Below, piece after piece: positions 1 to 8,448 of a stretch of 64,000 nucleotides of DNA (position 1 is its first letter; each line of letters begins with the position of its first letter). Made by a program: the position numbers and the translations under genes. The notes beneath the pieces were generated by a model. That model saw only the letters and a program-made list of their open reading frames with translations. It was not told the origin of the DNA and did not search any database. Source of the DNA: Acidobacteriota bacterium (GTDB lineage: Bacteria > Acidobacteriota > Terriglobia > Bryobacterales > Bryobacteraceae); assembly GCA_947470805.1 (NCBI GenBank), contig CANIVU010000010.1:1-64000 (forward strand), written 5' to 3'.

Positions 1-117
1 GGAAAAATCGCCCATAATGAGAACCTGGAATGGAGAGTCCGGCTCCGGGGTTGCATCGATCCTTCGTTTCCCCGGCTCTACATCCAGCACTACGCCCGCA
101 TAGTCATTTTTTGGCAT
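1..117 (-). CDS. N-terminus of a probable type VI secretion sheath-family protein (partial)
   Basis: Only the first 39 codons are present, read leftward from an ATG at 115-117; the gene runs off the window. The peptide begins MPKNDYAGVV and ends PFQVLIMGDFS. The PF-x-(I/V)-L-(V/I)-(L/M)-GDFS string near the N-terminus recalls the start of T6SS contractile-sheath proteins (TssB/TssC relatives), where a similar 'ILVLGDFSGR' segment occurs. That assignment rests on one short motif. The gene is divergent from the methyltransferase at 194, with a 76-bp gap that should hold both promoters. Confidence 0.5.
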   Translation of the reverse strand, partial: MPKNDYAGVVLDVEPGKRRIDATPEPDSPFQVLIMGDFS

Positions 118-193
118 CTGCTGTTCCCTTTTCGGCTGCTACGACATTCTCGCAGCCCTATTTTACCTGTGAGTTTATTGGTTGAGGCAAGTA

Positions 194-1687
194 ATGACAA
201 TACCGTACCAGAATTCAGAATCGATTGATGCCGTGCTGGCGCCCTTGCCCGCGGAGTTGGCGGTGCGGGTGCGGGAGGCGCTGGCGAAGTTCGCCTACTC
301 GGGCGACGCGGTGGGCGCGATGGTGACGGAGGCGCGCACACCGGACCTGACGGAAAACGAGCAGGCGGCGCTGCTGGCACGGCTGGAGCCGGTGACGCCA
401 CTCGCTTGCCTGGTGCGGGCGTTTGGGCTGCAACTGCCGACGAAGGAAGAAGACCTGCGGCGGGAGCTGGGGGATGAGTTTGTTGCGTTGTGTGGAGAGG
501 CGGGACTGTGGCAGCGGGTTGGCGAGGAGGTAACGGGGTCGGTGGTGATCATGTCGCACGGGGACTGTTTTGTGGTGAGCGACCATGAGACCCGAGAGGG
601 TGAGTCGGCATCGGCGCATTGGGTGATGGGGATTGGAACGTCATCGGGGCAGGTGGCGCAATCGGTGATCCGGCGGCAGTATGAGCGGCTATTGGACCTG
701 TGCTGCGGGAGCGGGATACAGAGTTTTCTACTGCAGGGGATGGCGAAGGAGGTGGTGGCGATAGACCGGAACCTGCGGGCGCTGAATATGGGGCGGTTTG
801 GCGCGGCGATGAGCGGGTATTCGCATATCGAGTTTCGGGAGAGCGATTGTTATTCGGCGGTGGCGGGGGAGGCGTTTGACGGGATTGTGTGTAATCCGCC
901 CTTCGCGATTTCGCCGGGCCGGACGAAGATGTACCGGGATGGGGGTATGCGTGGAGACGACTTTGCGCGGCGAGTGATTTCGGAGGCTCCGGCGTATTTG
1001 CGCGAGGGCGGGTTTGCGTTTTTTGTTTGCGATGTGGCGGCGATTGGGGAGGCTACGAGCGAGGCACGACTGCGGGAATGGGTGGCCGGGTTGAACTGTG
1101 ATGTGGTGGCGATTACGGCCGCGCCGACGGCGGTAGAGGCCTATGTGACGGCGTGGGTGGGCGGGAACGAAGGTGAGGTGGCGGAGTGGGCGGAGTTCCT
1201 GGCGGAGACGGGCGTGCGGAGTGTTTCGAATTGGAATGTTGTGCTACGGAAGCGGAGTTGCGGCGGGGCGAACTGGTTCCGGAGTGAGGGGATGCCGGAG
1301 GGTGTGATCGGGTATTTTGGCGCTCAAATCGGGCGGCGGTTTCGGAATCAGGATTTTCTGTTGCAGGGGGAAGAGGCGATTTGGCAGGGGCGGTTGCGCG
1401 TGGCACCGGAGGTGCGCGTGGAGCGAACGGCGCGGCCGCAAGGCGGGCGGTGGGTGACCGAGGGGGCGAAGGTGGTGGTGACGACCGGATTGACGGCATC
1501 GTCCCAACTGGATCCGCGCACGGTGGACTTCTTCCCTTTGTTCGATGGGGTGAATACGATGGAAGAAATTCTGGTCCGGGTGGCGGGGGCGATGGGTGTG
1601 CCGGTGGAGAAGGTGCGGAGCGGATGGCTGAAATATGTGTCGCAATTAACGGCGGATGGCGTTCTGGAGGACGTGAACAATGACTGA
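194..1687 (+). CDS. class I SAM-dependent methyltransferase, paralogue A (NPPF type)
   Basis: A 497-residue protein. Residues ~166-176 (LLDLCCGSGIQ) form the glycine-rich SAM-binding motif I, VVAIDRN is the motif II acidic strand, and IVCNPPF at ~230-237 is motif IV. NPP(F/Y) is the signature of N-methyltransferases acting on amide or exocyclic amines (HemK/PrmC, RsmC-like). An extra ~160-residue N-terminal domain and a C-terminal domain with PRTVDFFPLFDG flank the catalytic core; similar architecture occurs in uncharacterised actinobacterial methyltransferases. I chose ATG 194 over TTG 182 because GAGG at 184-187 is well spaced for it. The stop overlaps the next gene by 8 nt, so the pair is translationally coupled. 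The substrate is unknown. Confidence 0.85.
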   Translation: MTIPYQNSESIDAVLAPLPAELAVRVREALAKFAYSGDAVGAMVTEARTPDLTENEQAALLARLEPVTPLACLVRAFGLQLPTKEEDLRRELGDEFVALCGEAGLWQRVGEEVTGSVVIMSHGDCFVVSDHETREGESASAHWVMGIGTSSGQVAQSVIRRQYERLLDLCCGSGIQSFLLQGMAKEVVAIDRNLRALNMGRFGAAMSGYSHIEFRESDCYSAVAGEAFDGIVCNPPFAISPGRTKMYRDGGMRGDDFARRVISEAPAYLREGGFAFFVCDVAAIGEATSEARLREWVAGLNCDVVAITAAPTAVEAYVTAWVGGNEGEVAEWAEFLAETGVRSVSNWNVVLRKRSCGGANWFRSEGMPEGVIGYFGAQIGRRFRNQDFLLQGEEAIWQGRLRVAPEVRVERTARPQGGRWVTEGAKVVVTTGLTASSQLDPRTVDFFPLFDGVNTMEEILVRVAGAMGVPVEKVRSGWLKYVSQLTADGVLEDVNND

Positions 1688-3095
1688 TCGAATTCTGGCC
1701 CCGTTGCGGGTGGAGTGCGCGGCGCGGGTGCGCGAGGGGTTGTTGGCGTTCGGGTACACGGGCGAGGCGGTGGGGAAGATGCAGGGGTTGGAGCCGGTGA
1801 CGCCGTTGGCTTGTTTGGTGCGGGCGTTTGTGAAGCATTTGGCGACGCCGGAAGAGGATTTGCGGAGGGTGTTGGGGGAATCCTTCTTCACGGCTTGTGA
1901 GGAGGCGGGACTGTGGAAGCGTGTGGCGGGCGGCGTGACGGGCTCGGTGGTGTTGTTGGCCGATCAGGATAGTTTTCTGCTGAATGACCACGGGTCGGAG
2001 CGGGTGGGCGAGATGGAGATGTACTGGGTGATGGGGGTGGGCGCGTCGACGATGCAGGTGGCGCATTCGGTACCGGGCAAGCCGTATGGCCGGGTGCTGG
2101 ATCTGTGCTGTGGCGGCGGGATTCAATCGTTTTTGCTGGCGCGGTACGGGAAGGAGATCGTGGCGGTGGACCGCAATCCACGGGCGGTGAATCTGGGGCA
2201 ATTTGGCGCGGCGTTGAACGGGTTTGGGCACATCTCGTTCCGGGAGAGCGACTTCTTTTCGGCGGTGGCCGCAGAGCGGTTTGACGCGATCGTTTGCAAT
2301 CCGCCGTACGTGCTGTCGCCGGAGCGGGAGAAGTATTACCGGGACGGTGGCATGGAGGGCGATACGCTGGCGGAGAAGGTGGTGCGGGAGACGGCCGGCT
2401 ATCTGACCGAGGGCGGGTACGCGTACTTTGTTTGCGACGTGGCGACGCGGAATGGGGTGGCGGCGGTGGACCGGTTGCGCTCGTGGGCGGGTGGCAACGG
2501 GTGCGACCTGTTGGCGATTACGGCACCTGCGCTGGCGCCGCTTGCCTACGCCGATATGTGGTTGAAGCCGGAGAGCGAGGCGGCGCGGGCGGAGATGGAG
2601 AAGAAGTGGGTGGCGCGGTTTGCCGAGTTGGGCATTGAGAGTGTAACGCACATGCTGGTGGCGATGCGGCGGCGGACGGGGGAGAACTGGGTGGTGATTG
2701 ACGCGCTGCCGAAGCGGACAGAAGGGCATTTCGGCCGACAGATCGACCGGCGTTTTGAGGGGCAGGATTTTGTCCGGTGTGATGCGGCGGGGACGTGGAG
2801 CGCGCGGCTGCGGTTGACACCGGAGGCGCGTCTGCAGCGGCTTTTGCGGGCCGAAGGGGGCCGTTGGGCGACAGAGGAGGCGAAGGTGGTGGTGTCCGAT
2901 GGGCTGATGTATGAGTTTGTCGTGGATCCGCGGACGGTGGATTTCCTGGTGATGTTTGATGGGACTTTGACGATGGAAGAGGTGCTGGGGCGCCTGGCTC
3001 TGGCGATGGGGGTTGATGTGGAGAAAGTGCGGGCCGGTTGGCTGGGGTATGTGCACCAGTTGACGGCCGATGGGGTGTTGGAGGTGGTGTGTTAA
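1680..3095 (+). CDS. class I SAM-dependent methyltransferase, paralogue B (NPPY type)
   Basis: 471 residues, co-linear with the preceding protein over its whole length: the N-terminal domain (LAPLRVECAARVREGL), motif I LDLCCGGGIQS at ~140-150, VAVDRN, IVCNPPY at ~204-210, and the same C-terminal PRTVDFLVMFDG segment. It lacks an insert of about 18 residues found in paralogue A near position 50 (TPDLTENEQAALLARL region). The shared layout indicates tandem duplication followed by divergence, including NPPF versus NPPY at the catalytic motif. ATG 1680 lies inside the end of paralogue A. Its 3' end overlaps the CoA-transferase start by 7 nt, so all three genes look like one operon. Confidence 0.85.
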   Translation: MTDRILAPLRVECAARVREGLLAFGYTGEAVGKMQGLEPVTPLACLVRAFVKHLATPEEDLRRVLGESFFTACEEAGLWKRVAGGVTGSVVLLADQDSFLLNDHGSERVGEMEMYWVMGVGASTMQVAHSVPGKPYGRVLDLCCGGGIQSFLLARYGKEIVAVDRNPRAVNLGQFGAALNGFGHISFRESDFFSAVAAERFDAIVCNPPYVLSPEREKYYRDGGMEGDTLAEKVVRETAGYLTEGGYAYFVCDVATRNGVAAVDRLRSWAGGNGCDLLAITAPALAPLAYADMWLKPESEAARAEMEKKWVARFAELGIESVTHMLVAMRRRTGENWVVIDALPKRTEGHFGRQIDRRFEGQDFVRCDAAGTWSARLRLTPEARLQRLLRAEGGRWATEEAKVVVSDGLMYEFVVDPRTVDFLVMFDGTLTMEEVLGRLALAMGVDVEKVRAGWLGYVHQLTADGVLEVVC

Positions 3096-4180
3096 GCGGG
3101 GTGTTTGTTCTGGATTTGTCGCGCGCGGTGGCGGGGCCGTTGTGCACGATGTTGTTGGGGGATTTGGGCGCGCGGGTGGTGAAGATTGAGGAGGCCGGCG
3201 GGGATGAGGCGCGGAGTTGGGGACCGCCGTTTTATGGCGATGATTCGACGTATTTCCTGGGGTTGAACCGCAACAAGGAAAGCGCGATTTTGGATTTGAA
3301 GAATGCCGATGACGTGGCGCTGGTGCGGCGGATGGCGGCGCGGGCGGATATTATTGTGGAGAACTTTCGGCCGGGGGTGGCGGAGCGATTGGGGTTGGGC
3401 TATGAGCAGTTGCGGGCGGTGCGGCCGGCGTTGATTTATGGGTCGGTATCGGGGTTTGGGCAGGATGGGCCGGACCGGGACCGGCCGGGGTACGACCTGA
3501 TTTTGCAGGCGGCGAGCGGGTTGATGTACACGTCGGGCGGGAAGGTGTCGTTTCCGGTGGCGGATGTGTTGGCGTCGTTGTTTCTGCAACAGGGATTGTT
3601 GGCGGCGATGGTGCGGCGCGGGATTTCGGGCGAGGGTGCGTATGTGGACGTGTCGCTGTTGGATAGCTTGTTGGCGGCGATGTCGCCGTTGACGGCGTCG
3701 GCACTGATGGCGGGGATTGACCCGAAGCCGGCGGGCGTGGCGCATGCGAGTATCGTGCCGTACCAGGTGTTTGCGTGCCGGCAGGGGCAGGTGAGCCTGG
3801 GCGTGACGAATGAGCGGATCTGGGCTCGGTTTTGTGGCGCCGTGGGGCGACCGGATTGGCTGGCGGATGCGCGGTATGGGACGAATATTCTGAGAAATGC
3901 CAATCGGCGGGAGCTGTTGGCGGAGTTAGAGCCGTTGTTCCTGACGCGCACGGCTATGGAGTGGGAGGGCGTTCTGCGCGCGGCGGAGGTGCCGTGCGCG
4001 GCGGTGCGGACGGTGGCGGAGGCGTTGGCGCTGCCGGGGGTGCGGAGTTTATGGACGCTGGACGATGGGCTGCCGGTGTTCGGCAATCCGGTGCGGATCA
4101 GCGGGCAGGAGTCGCCGTTGGGGCCAGTGCCGAAGCGGGGGGAGCATACGGAATTGCTGCGTATGGAATTTGCCGGATGA
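3089..4180 (+). CDS. CaiB/BaiF (family III) CoA-transferase
   Basis: 363 residues from GTG 3089, which gives the family's typical N-terminus (MLSGVFVLDLSRAVAGP, then GDLGARVVKIE). GAGG at 3081-3084 precedes it and the start sits inside the last codons of the methyltransferase gene. FGQDGPDRDRPGYDL and VDVSLLDSLLA are standard family III motifs; the first Asp of VDVSLLD corresponds to the catalytic Asp that forms the acyl anhydride in formyl-CoA transferase. Family members move CoA between carboxylic acids in the cytosol. The exact acids cannot be read from sequence. The neighbouring methylmalonyl-CoA mutase subunit faces it convergently and makes an organic-acid role plausible. Confidence 0.88.
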   Translation: MLSGVFVLDLSRAVAGPLCTMLLGDLGARVVKIEEAGGDEARSWGPPFYGDDSTYFLGLNRNKESAILDLKNADDVALVRRMAARADIIVENFRPGVAERLGLGYEQLRAVRPALIYGSVSGFGQDGPDRDRPGYDLILQAASGLMYTSGGKVSFPVADVLASLFLQQGLLAAMVRRGISGEGAYVDVSLLDSLLAAMSPLTASALMAGIDPKPAGVAHASIVPYQVFACRQGQVSLGVTNERIWARFCGAVGRPDWLADARYGTNILRNANRRELLAELEPLFLTRTAMEWEGVLRAAEVPCAAVRTVAEALALPGVRSLWTLDDGLPVFGNPVRISGQESPLGPVPKRGEHTELLRMEFAG

Positions 4181-4227
4181 TTCCGTGATTACGGAGTTCC
4201 CCGGTAGCACGGCTCCAGGGGAAATCC
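4179..4227. repeat. dispersed intergenic repeat, copy B
   Basis: The 49 nt between the CoA-transferase stop and the mutase stop match, on the opposite strand, the 49 nt at 25662-25710 (40 of 49 positions identical, no gaps). Read on the minus strand, TTCCCC can pair with GGGGAA around a 15-nt loop. TCCGT-GATT-ACGGA at 4182-4195 forms a second perfect small hairpin. It looks like a REP-like or terminator-type element. Confidence 0.6.
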
Positions 4228-5723
4228 TAGCGATGCTCGCCGTAGACGCGGCGGAGGGCGTTGGCGATTTCACCGACGGTCGCTAGTTCTTTCGCCGCTT
4301 CGAGGATGGGCGGCATGAGGTTGTCGGCGGATTTCGCGGCTGCTTCGACGCGGGCGAGGGCGACGTCGACGGTGGCCTGGGCGCGGGAGGCGCGGAGGTC
4401 GCGGAGACGATCGATCTGTTGGCGCTCGATTTCGGGGTCGATTTTGAAGATGGGGGTCTTGGCGGGGTCGTTGCTGGTGAATTTGTTGACGCCGACGACG
4501 ACCTGATCGCCGGTCTCGATGCGCTGCTGGTAGCGGTAGGCGGCGTCGTGAATTTCGGCTTGCTGGTAGCCCTCTTCGATGGCCGTTAGCGCCCCGCCCA
4601 TGGCGTCGATTTTGTCGATATAGGCGCGGGCTTCCTGTTCCAGTTTGTCGGTCAAGGCTTCTACGACGTAGCTGCCGCCGAAGGGGTCCGGATATGCGGG
4701 GATGCCGGACTCGTGGGCGATGACCTGCTGCGTGCGCAGGGCGAGCGTGGCGGCGCTTTCGGTGGGCAGGCCGATGGCTTCATCCATCGCGTTGGTGTGG
4801 AGCGACTGGGTGCCGCCGAGCACGGCGGCCATGGCCTGGATGGTGGTGCGGACCGTGTTCACTTCGGGTTGCTGGGCTTGGAGGGAGGAGCCGGCGGTTT
4901 GCGTGTGGAAGCGCAGGAGGAGCGACTTGGGATCTTTGGCGTGGAAGCGGTCGCGCAACAGGTGCGCGTAGAGGCGGCGGGCGGCGCGGAATTTGGCCAC
5001 TTCTTCGAGGAAATCGTTGTGGGCGTTGAAGAAGAAGCTGAGGCGGGGGGCAAAGTCGTCGATGGCGAGACCGGCCTTCAACGCGGCGTCGATGTAGGCG
5101 ATGGCGTTGGCGAGGGTGAAGGCGATCTCCTGCGCGGCGGTGGAGCCGGCCTCGCGGATGTGATAGCCGCTGATGGAGATGGTGTTCCACTCGGGCAGTT
5201 CGCGGCCGGCCCAGGCGAAGACGTCGGTGATGATCCGCATCGCCGGCCGGGGCGGGTAGATGTAGGTGCCGCGGGCGATGTATTCCTTCAGGATGTCGTT
5301 CTGGATGGTGCCGGAGAGCTTGGCGCGGCTGGCGCCCTGGGCATCGGCCACCAGAACGTAGAGGGCGAGCAGGGTGCTGGCCGTTGAGTTGATCGTCATC
5401 GACGTGGACACATGGTCGAGGCGGATGCCGTCGAAGAGGCGCTCCATGTCGCGCAGGGAGCCGATAGCGACGCCGACGCGGCCGACTTCACCGGCGGCCA
5501 GCGGATGATCGGCATCGAGGCCTAATTGCGTGGGCAGATCGAAGGCCACCGAAAGGCCGGTAATGCCTTGAGACAGGAGGTAACGATAGCGGCGGTTACT
5601 CTCCTCGGCGGTGCCAAAACCGGCATACTGCCGCATCGTCCAAAGACGTTTGCGGTACATGTCCGGATAAATCCCACGCGTAAATGGGAACTCTCCGGGT
5701 TGGCCGTCGCGGTGTTCCGCCAT
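4227..5723 (-). CDS. methylmalonyl-CoA mutase, large (catalytic) subunit without B12 domain
   Basis: 498 residues of the TIM-barrel mutase domain: GEFPFTRG at ~11-18, [61 protein letters not shown] and GGTQSLHTN. The Tyr of RQYAGFG and the Arg of [10 protein letters not shown] are the residues that distinguish methylmalonyl-CoA from isobutyryl-CoA mutases. No cobalamin-binding domain (DxHxxG) follows, so the B12 subunit must be encoded elsewhere, as in split mutases. It interconverts succinyl-CoA and methylmalonyl-CoA by a B12 radical mechanism. The N-terminus is about 30-40 residues shorter than usual. An in-frame stop four codons upstream fixes ATG 5723 as the first possible start; no clear ribosome binding site is seen. 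Confidence 0.93.
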   Translation of the reverse strand: MAEHRDGQPGEFPFTRGIYPDMYRKRLWTMRQYAGFGTAEESNRRYRYLLSQGITGLSVAFDLPTQLGLDADHPLAAGEVGRVGVAIGSLRDMERLFDGIRLDHVSTSMTINSTASTLLALYVLVADAQGASRAKLSGTIQNDILKEYIARGTYIYPPRPAMRIITDVFAWAGRELPEWNTISISGYHIREAGSTAAQEIAFTLANAIAYIDAALKAGLAIDDFAPRLSFFFNAHNDFLEEVAKFRAARRLYAHLLRDRFHAKDPKSLLLRFHTQTAGSSLQAQQPEVNTVRTTIQAMAAVLGGTQSLHTNAMDEAIGLPTESAATLALRTQQVIAHESGIPAYPDPFGGSYVVEALTDKLEQEARAYIDKIDAMGGALTAIEEGYQQAEIHDAAYRYQQRIETGDQVVVGVNKFTSNDPAKTPIFKIDPEIERQQIDRLRDLRASRAQATVDVALARVEAAAKSADNLMPPILEAAKELATVGEIANALRRVYGEHR

Positions 5724-5732
5724 GAGAATAGA

Positions 5733-6017
5733 TTAGGAGCCGGAGCGGGCGATTTTCTTCGCGCGGATGAACGAAGACAGGCCGTAGACGAGCATCGTAA
5801 ACAGGAAAATGCTGGAGATGATCAGCCGGAAGAGTTGGCCGGGTTCGCCGTCGAAGCCACGCCAGGAGGTGTAGACCTTGGGAGCGGCGAAGATGGCGAA
5901 GCAGATAAACAGGAAAGCGATGATCTCGTTCCACAGGACGCGGAGCGGGGTCATGATTCCCGGAAGAACGTGCGATAGAAACTTTTTGCCCAGCGAAAAC
6001 ATCGAAGTGGTAACCAT
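5733..6017 (-). CDS. small membrane protein, unknown function
   Basis: 94 residues from ATG 6017 (MVTTSMFSLGKKF); ATG 6002 is an alternative. Two hydrophobic segments are visible, around IIAFLFICFAIFAAPKV and LIISSIFLFTMLVYGL, separated by a short polar stretch with GEPGQLF. The C-terminus is basic (IRAKKIARSGS). This suggests a two-pass inner-membrane protein with a positively charged cytoplasmic tail. It ends 9 nt upstream of the mutase gene on the same strand and may share its transcript. No domain is recognised. Confidence 0.6.
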   Translation of the reverse strand: MVTTSMFSLGKKFLSHVLPGIMTPLRVLWNEIIAFLFICFAIFAAPKVYTSWRGFDGEPGQLFRLIISSIFLFTMLVYGLSSFIRAKKIARSGS

Positions 6018-6074
6018 TCCGATTATATGGCACCGTGCAGAAATTCGCGAAGGCAGCCGATGAGTCAGGGTGGG

Positions 6075-6113
6075 TACTACCCGGTGGTATCCTGAGTGCA
6101 GGTTCGGGTAGTA
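6075..6113. promoter_or_regulatory. inverted repeat in divergent intergenic region
   Basis: TACTACCCG (6075-6083) and CGGGTAGTA (6105-6113) are perfect 9-bp arms, 21 nt apart, between the minus-strand membrane protein (start 6017) and the plus-strand gene at 6135. The position suits a shared operator or a leader hairpin for the rightward gene. Confidence 0.45.
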
Positions 6114-6134
6114 GACGGGAAGAAAGGCTTTCAT

Positions 6135-6467
6135 TTGGACGACCGGTTGAAAGATCTGATGCAGGACTTGGGAAATGCAATTAATGAATCCCTGTCCGAT
6201 TCTGACCGGATTGCGGAAGCGATCGGTGAGATCAAGCGCGCCGGGTACGATGTGTTTCTCGTGCTGGAGGCGACGATCGGGTTCAACAAGCGCGAAGAGG
6301 GTGAGGAGGCCGAAGACGGCGACCTGGCGGAGATTGCCGGGGAGTTGTCCGGTAGCCAGCCGGAGCCGAAGACGCGCGGCAGATCCGGGAAGCTTTCCTG
6401 GACGTCGCAGGACCAGAAGTTTCTGCGGGCGTTAAAGATCTCGCTCGACGAGGATTCGTCGAAGTAG
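6135..6467 (+). CDS. small acidic conserved hypothetical protein
   Basis: 110 residues if started at TTG 6135 (MDDRLKDLMQDLG), which has GAAAGG 7-8 nt upstream; GTG 6096 and ATG 6159 are alternatives. The N-terminal half (DLMQDLGNAINESLSDSDRI-AEAIGEIKRAGYDVFLVLEATIGF) is predicted to be helical and is followed by a very acidic linker (REEGEEAEDGD). The C-terminal WTSQDQKFLRALKISLD segment looks folded. The composition suggests a soluble cytoplasmic protein. No catalytic motif is visible, and no function is assigned. Confidence 0.65.
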   Translation: MDDRLKDLMQDLGNAINESLSDSDRIAEAIGEIKRAGYDVFLVLEATIGFNKREEGEEAEDGDLAEIAGELSGSQPEPKTRGRSGKLSWTSQDQKFLRALKISLDEDSSK

Positions 6468-6471
6468 GCAT

Positions 6472-7500
6472 TTACAGCAGTTCCTGATAGGCGGCCCAGG
6501 TTGCGTCGACGGCGCGATCCCAAGTGAACTGTGCGGCCCATTCGTTGCCGCGCGCGACGAGTTCGCGGCGGAGCGTGGGCTGGTCCATTAGCGTCTGGAG
6601 CGCGAGGGTGATCGCGCCGGTGTCGTGCGGATCGACGTGGAGCGCGGCGGTACCGGAGATTTCGGCGAGCGCTGAGCGATCCGAGGTGATGACGGGTACG
6701 CCCCAGGCCATCGCCTCGATTACGGGAATGCCGAAACCTTCGTCGAGGGAGGGGAAGGCGAACAGCGATGCGCGCCGGTAGAGCGCTTCGAGATCGGCGT
6801 TGTTGATGTAGCCGGTGACCTGGATATCGGCCGCGCGGGGACTTTTGCGGATTTGCTCGACGATCTCCTCTGCCCCGAAGCCGGCGGCGCCGGCCAGGAT
6901 TAGCTTCCAGCCGGGGCGGGTTTGTGCAAAGGCCTCTACCAGCCGTGCGGTGTTCTTGCGCTTTTGAATGGAACCGACGCTCAGGACGACGTTTTCCCGC
7001 TGGGAGGCATCTGTGGGCGTCGCGGGCGCGTGGACGCCGTGGTGGACCACGCGAAGGCGCGCCTTGGGCACGTTGAGCAGTGACTCCACCTGCGAGGCGG
7101 TGAAGGCCGAGACGCAGAGGATCAGATCGCTGCGCTCGGCGGCCTGACGGGCCTGGGCGGTGAAGCGTTCGCGGAAATCGGGCGTGGAATAGTCGCCCGT
7201 CATCACGAAGAGATCGTGGAAGGTGGTGACGCAGCGGCGCGTGCGGGCGGCGGGGACGCGTTGGTTCAGTCCGTGGAATAGATCGTGCCGGGGGAGCCAG
7301 GATTCGGTGAACGGGCGGCGCGCGGCGCCCCGGGGGAGTGTGTCGCGGAAGGACTTGAGGAACTTGTGGGAGCGGTAGCAGAAGCTCCAATTCGATTCCG
7401 GGTGACGCCGGACGAGGCCGTGGGCGATCTCGCGTGAATAGACGCCGACGCCGGTGAGTTCCGGGCCGGTGCCATAAGTCAGGTCGAGAGCAATGCGCAC
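6472..7500 (-). CDS. GT4-family glycosyltransferase
   Basis: 342 residues starting at GTG 7500 (MRIALDLTYGTG-PELTGVGVYSREI). The GT-B fold is recognisable: the N-terminal Rossmann half has GVGVYSREIAHGL and TTFHDLFV; the C-terminal half has LSVGSIQKRKN, LILAGAAGFG, VTGYINNADLEALYRRA and SLDEGFGIPVIEAMAWGVPV. The last carries the E-x7-E nucleotide-sugar motif of retaining GT4 enzymes. It probably adds a sugar from a nucleotide donor to an envelope or exopolysaccharide acceptor. It starts 4 nt after the receiver-GGDEF gene and is third in that operon, suggesting that the regulators control polysaccharide output. Confidence 0.87.
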   Translation of the reverse strand: MRIALDLTYGTGPELTGVGVYSREIAHGLVRRHPESNWSFCYRSHKFLKSFRDTLPRGAARRPFTESWLPRHDLFHGLNQRVPAARTRRCVTTFHDLFVMTGDYSTPDFRERFTAQARQAAERSDLILCVSAFTASQVESLLNVPKARLRVVHHGVHAPATPTDASQRENVVLSVGSIQKRKNTARLVEAFAQTRPGWKLILAGAAGFGAEEIVEQIRKSPRAADIQVTGYINNADLEALYRRASLFAFPSLDEGFGIPVIEAMAWGVPVITSDRSALAEISGTAALHVDPHDTGAITLALQTLMDQPTLRRELVARGNEWAAQFTWDRAVDATWAAYQELL

Positions 7501-7504
7501 CGGC

Positions 7505-8404
7505 CTATTTTTGCATGGTAGCGGCCTGGCGGAGAGGCGCGCGGAGGAGATCGGCGAGTGAATCGTCGCTGTCGTGGAGCAGTAGTTCGCTGGTGGCGTA
7601 CTCGAGCGGCGGCGTTGCCGTTTGGCGGCCGATGCGTTGCTCCACCCAGCGGATGGTGCGGGTTTGAATCGGCTCCGGCGCGGCGGGGGGGCCTAGGGAG
7701 AGCGCGGCGAACTGTTCAGATCCCACACGGGCCAACAGGTCGGCATCGGGGAAGAGTTCGCGCAGCATTTCGCCGGTCTCAATCAGCGCCATGTCGCGCG
7801 CCTGCGCCCCGAACACATCGGTCATCCGGCCGTACCCGGTCAGCGTGATGAGCGAGAGGCGAGCCGTCTTGCCCCAGCGGGACGAAAGACGCCGCACCAT
7901 TTCGCCGAGATAGAGAAATCCGGCGCGGGAGGTGAGCCCGGTGAGGTCGTCGACGCCGGGCATTTCTTCGCGGGCCATCAGCGCCTGTTGATGTTCGAAG
8001 GCAGCGCGGACCGTGCGCGCCAGGGGCAGGCAGTCCAGATCCTCCTTCAGGAGATATCCGGCGGCCCCTTCACGCATGGCGGTGAGAGCCAACGACTCCT
8101 CTTCGCGAACCGTGAGGATCACGAACGGGGTTGACGGTGCCAGGTCGCGGAGCCGGAGGTAGGGATGGAGCCCGGAGGCGCCGCCGGTGGCGAGGTCGAG
8201 AAGAATCAGGTCATAGGTCTCGGCCGAAGCGGAGACGACGGCTTCTTCGATGGTCTCGGCGTGAAAGAGCTCCACCGGGCGGCCCAGCAGATTTTCGTGG
8301 GGGCGCTCTTCCAATTCGTCGAGCGCTTCCTGAATCAGGCCCGCGTCCCAGGGGTCGCTTTCAACCAATAGGAGCCGCGCCCGTGTTTTCTCACCGGTAG
8401 ACAT
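7505..8404 (-). CDS. response regulator with degenerate GGDEF-like output domain
   Basis: 299 residues from ATG 8404, preceded by AGGTG. Residues ~8-130 form a receiver domain: LLLVESD at the acidic pocket, LILLDLATGG with the phospho-acceptor Asp, LTVREE and a Lys in YLLKED. Residues ~150-260 align with diguanylate cyclases (DDLTGLTSRAGFL, LITLTGYGRMTDVFG, ADLLARVGSEQF). The signature GG(D/E)EF reads GSEQF, so cyclase activity is unlikely; it may bind c-di-GMP or act through protein contacts. The gene lies between the sigma-54 activator (44 nt) and the glycosyltransferase (4 nt). Confidence 0.8.
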   Translation of the reverse strand: MSTGEKTRARLLLVESDPWDAGLIQEALDELEERPHENLLGRPVELFHAETIEEAVVSASAETYDLILLDLATGGASGLHPYLRLRDLAPSTPFVILTVREEESLALTAMREGAAGYLLKEDLDCLPLARTVRAAFEHQQALMAREEMPGVDDLTGLTSRAGFLYLGEMVRRLSSRWGKTARLSLITLTGYGRMTDVFGAQARDMALIETGEMLRELFPDADLLARVGSEQFAALSLGPPAAPEPIQTRTIRWVEQRIGRQTATPPLEYATSELLLHDSDDSLADLLRAPLRQAATMQK

Positions 8405-8448
8405 TGCCAATCACCTATTCAGGTAGTGGCGTACCGGCGGGAAAGTTC

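Noticed and set aside
1113-3056. Long minus-strand frame (647 codons) opposite the methyltransferases
   Set aside because: Its product is Arg/Pro/His-rich low-complexity, an antisense shadow of GC-rich genes with clear family motifs.
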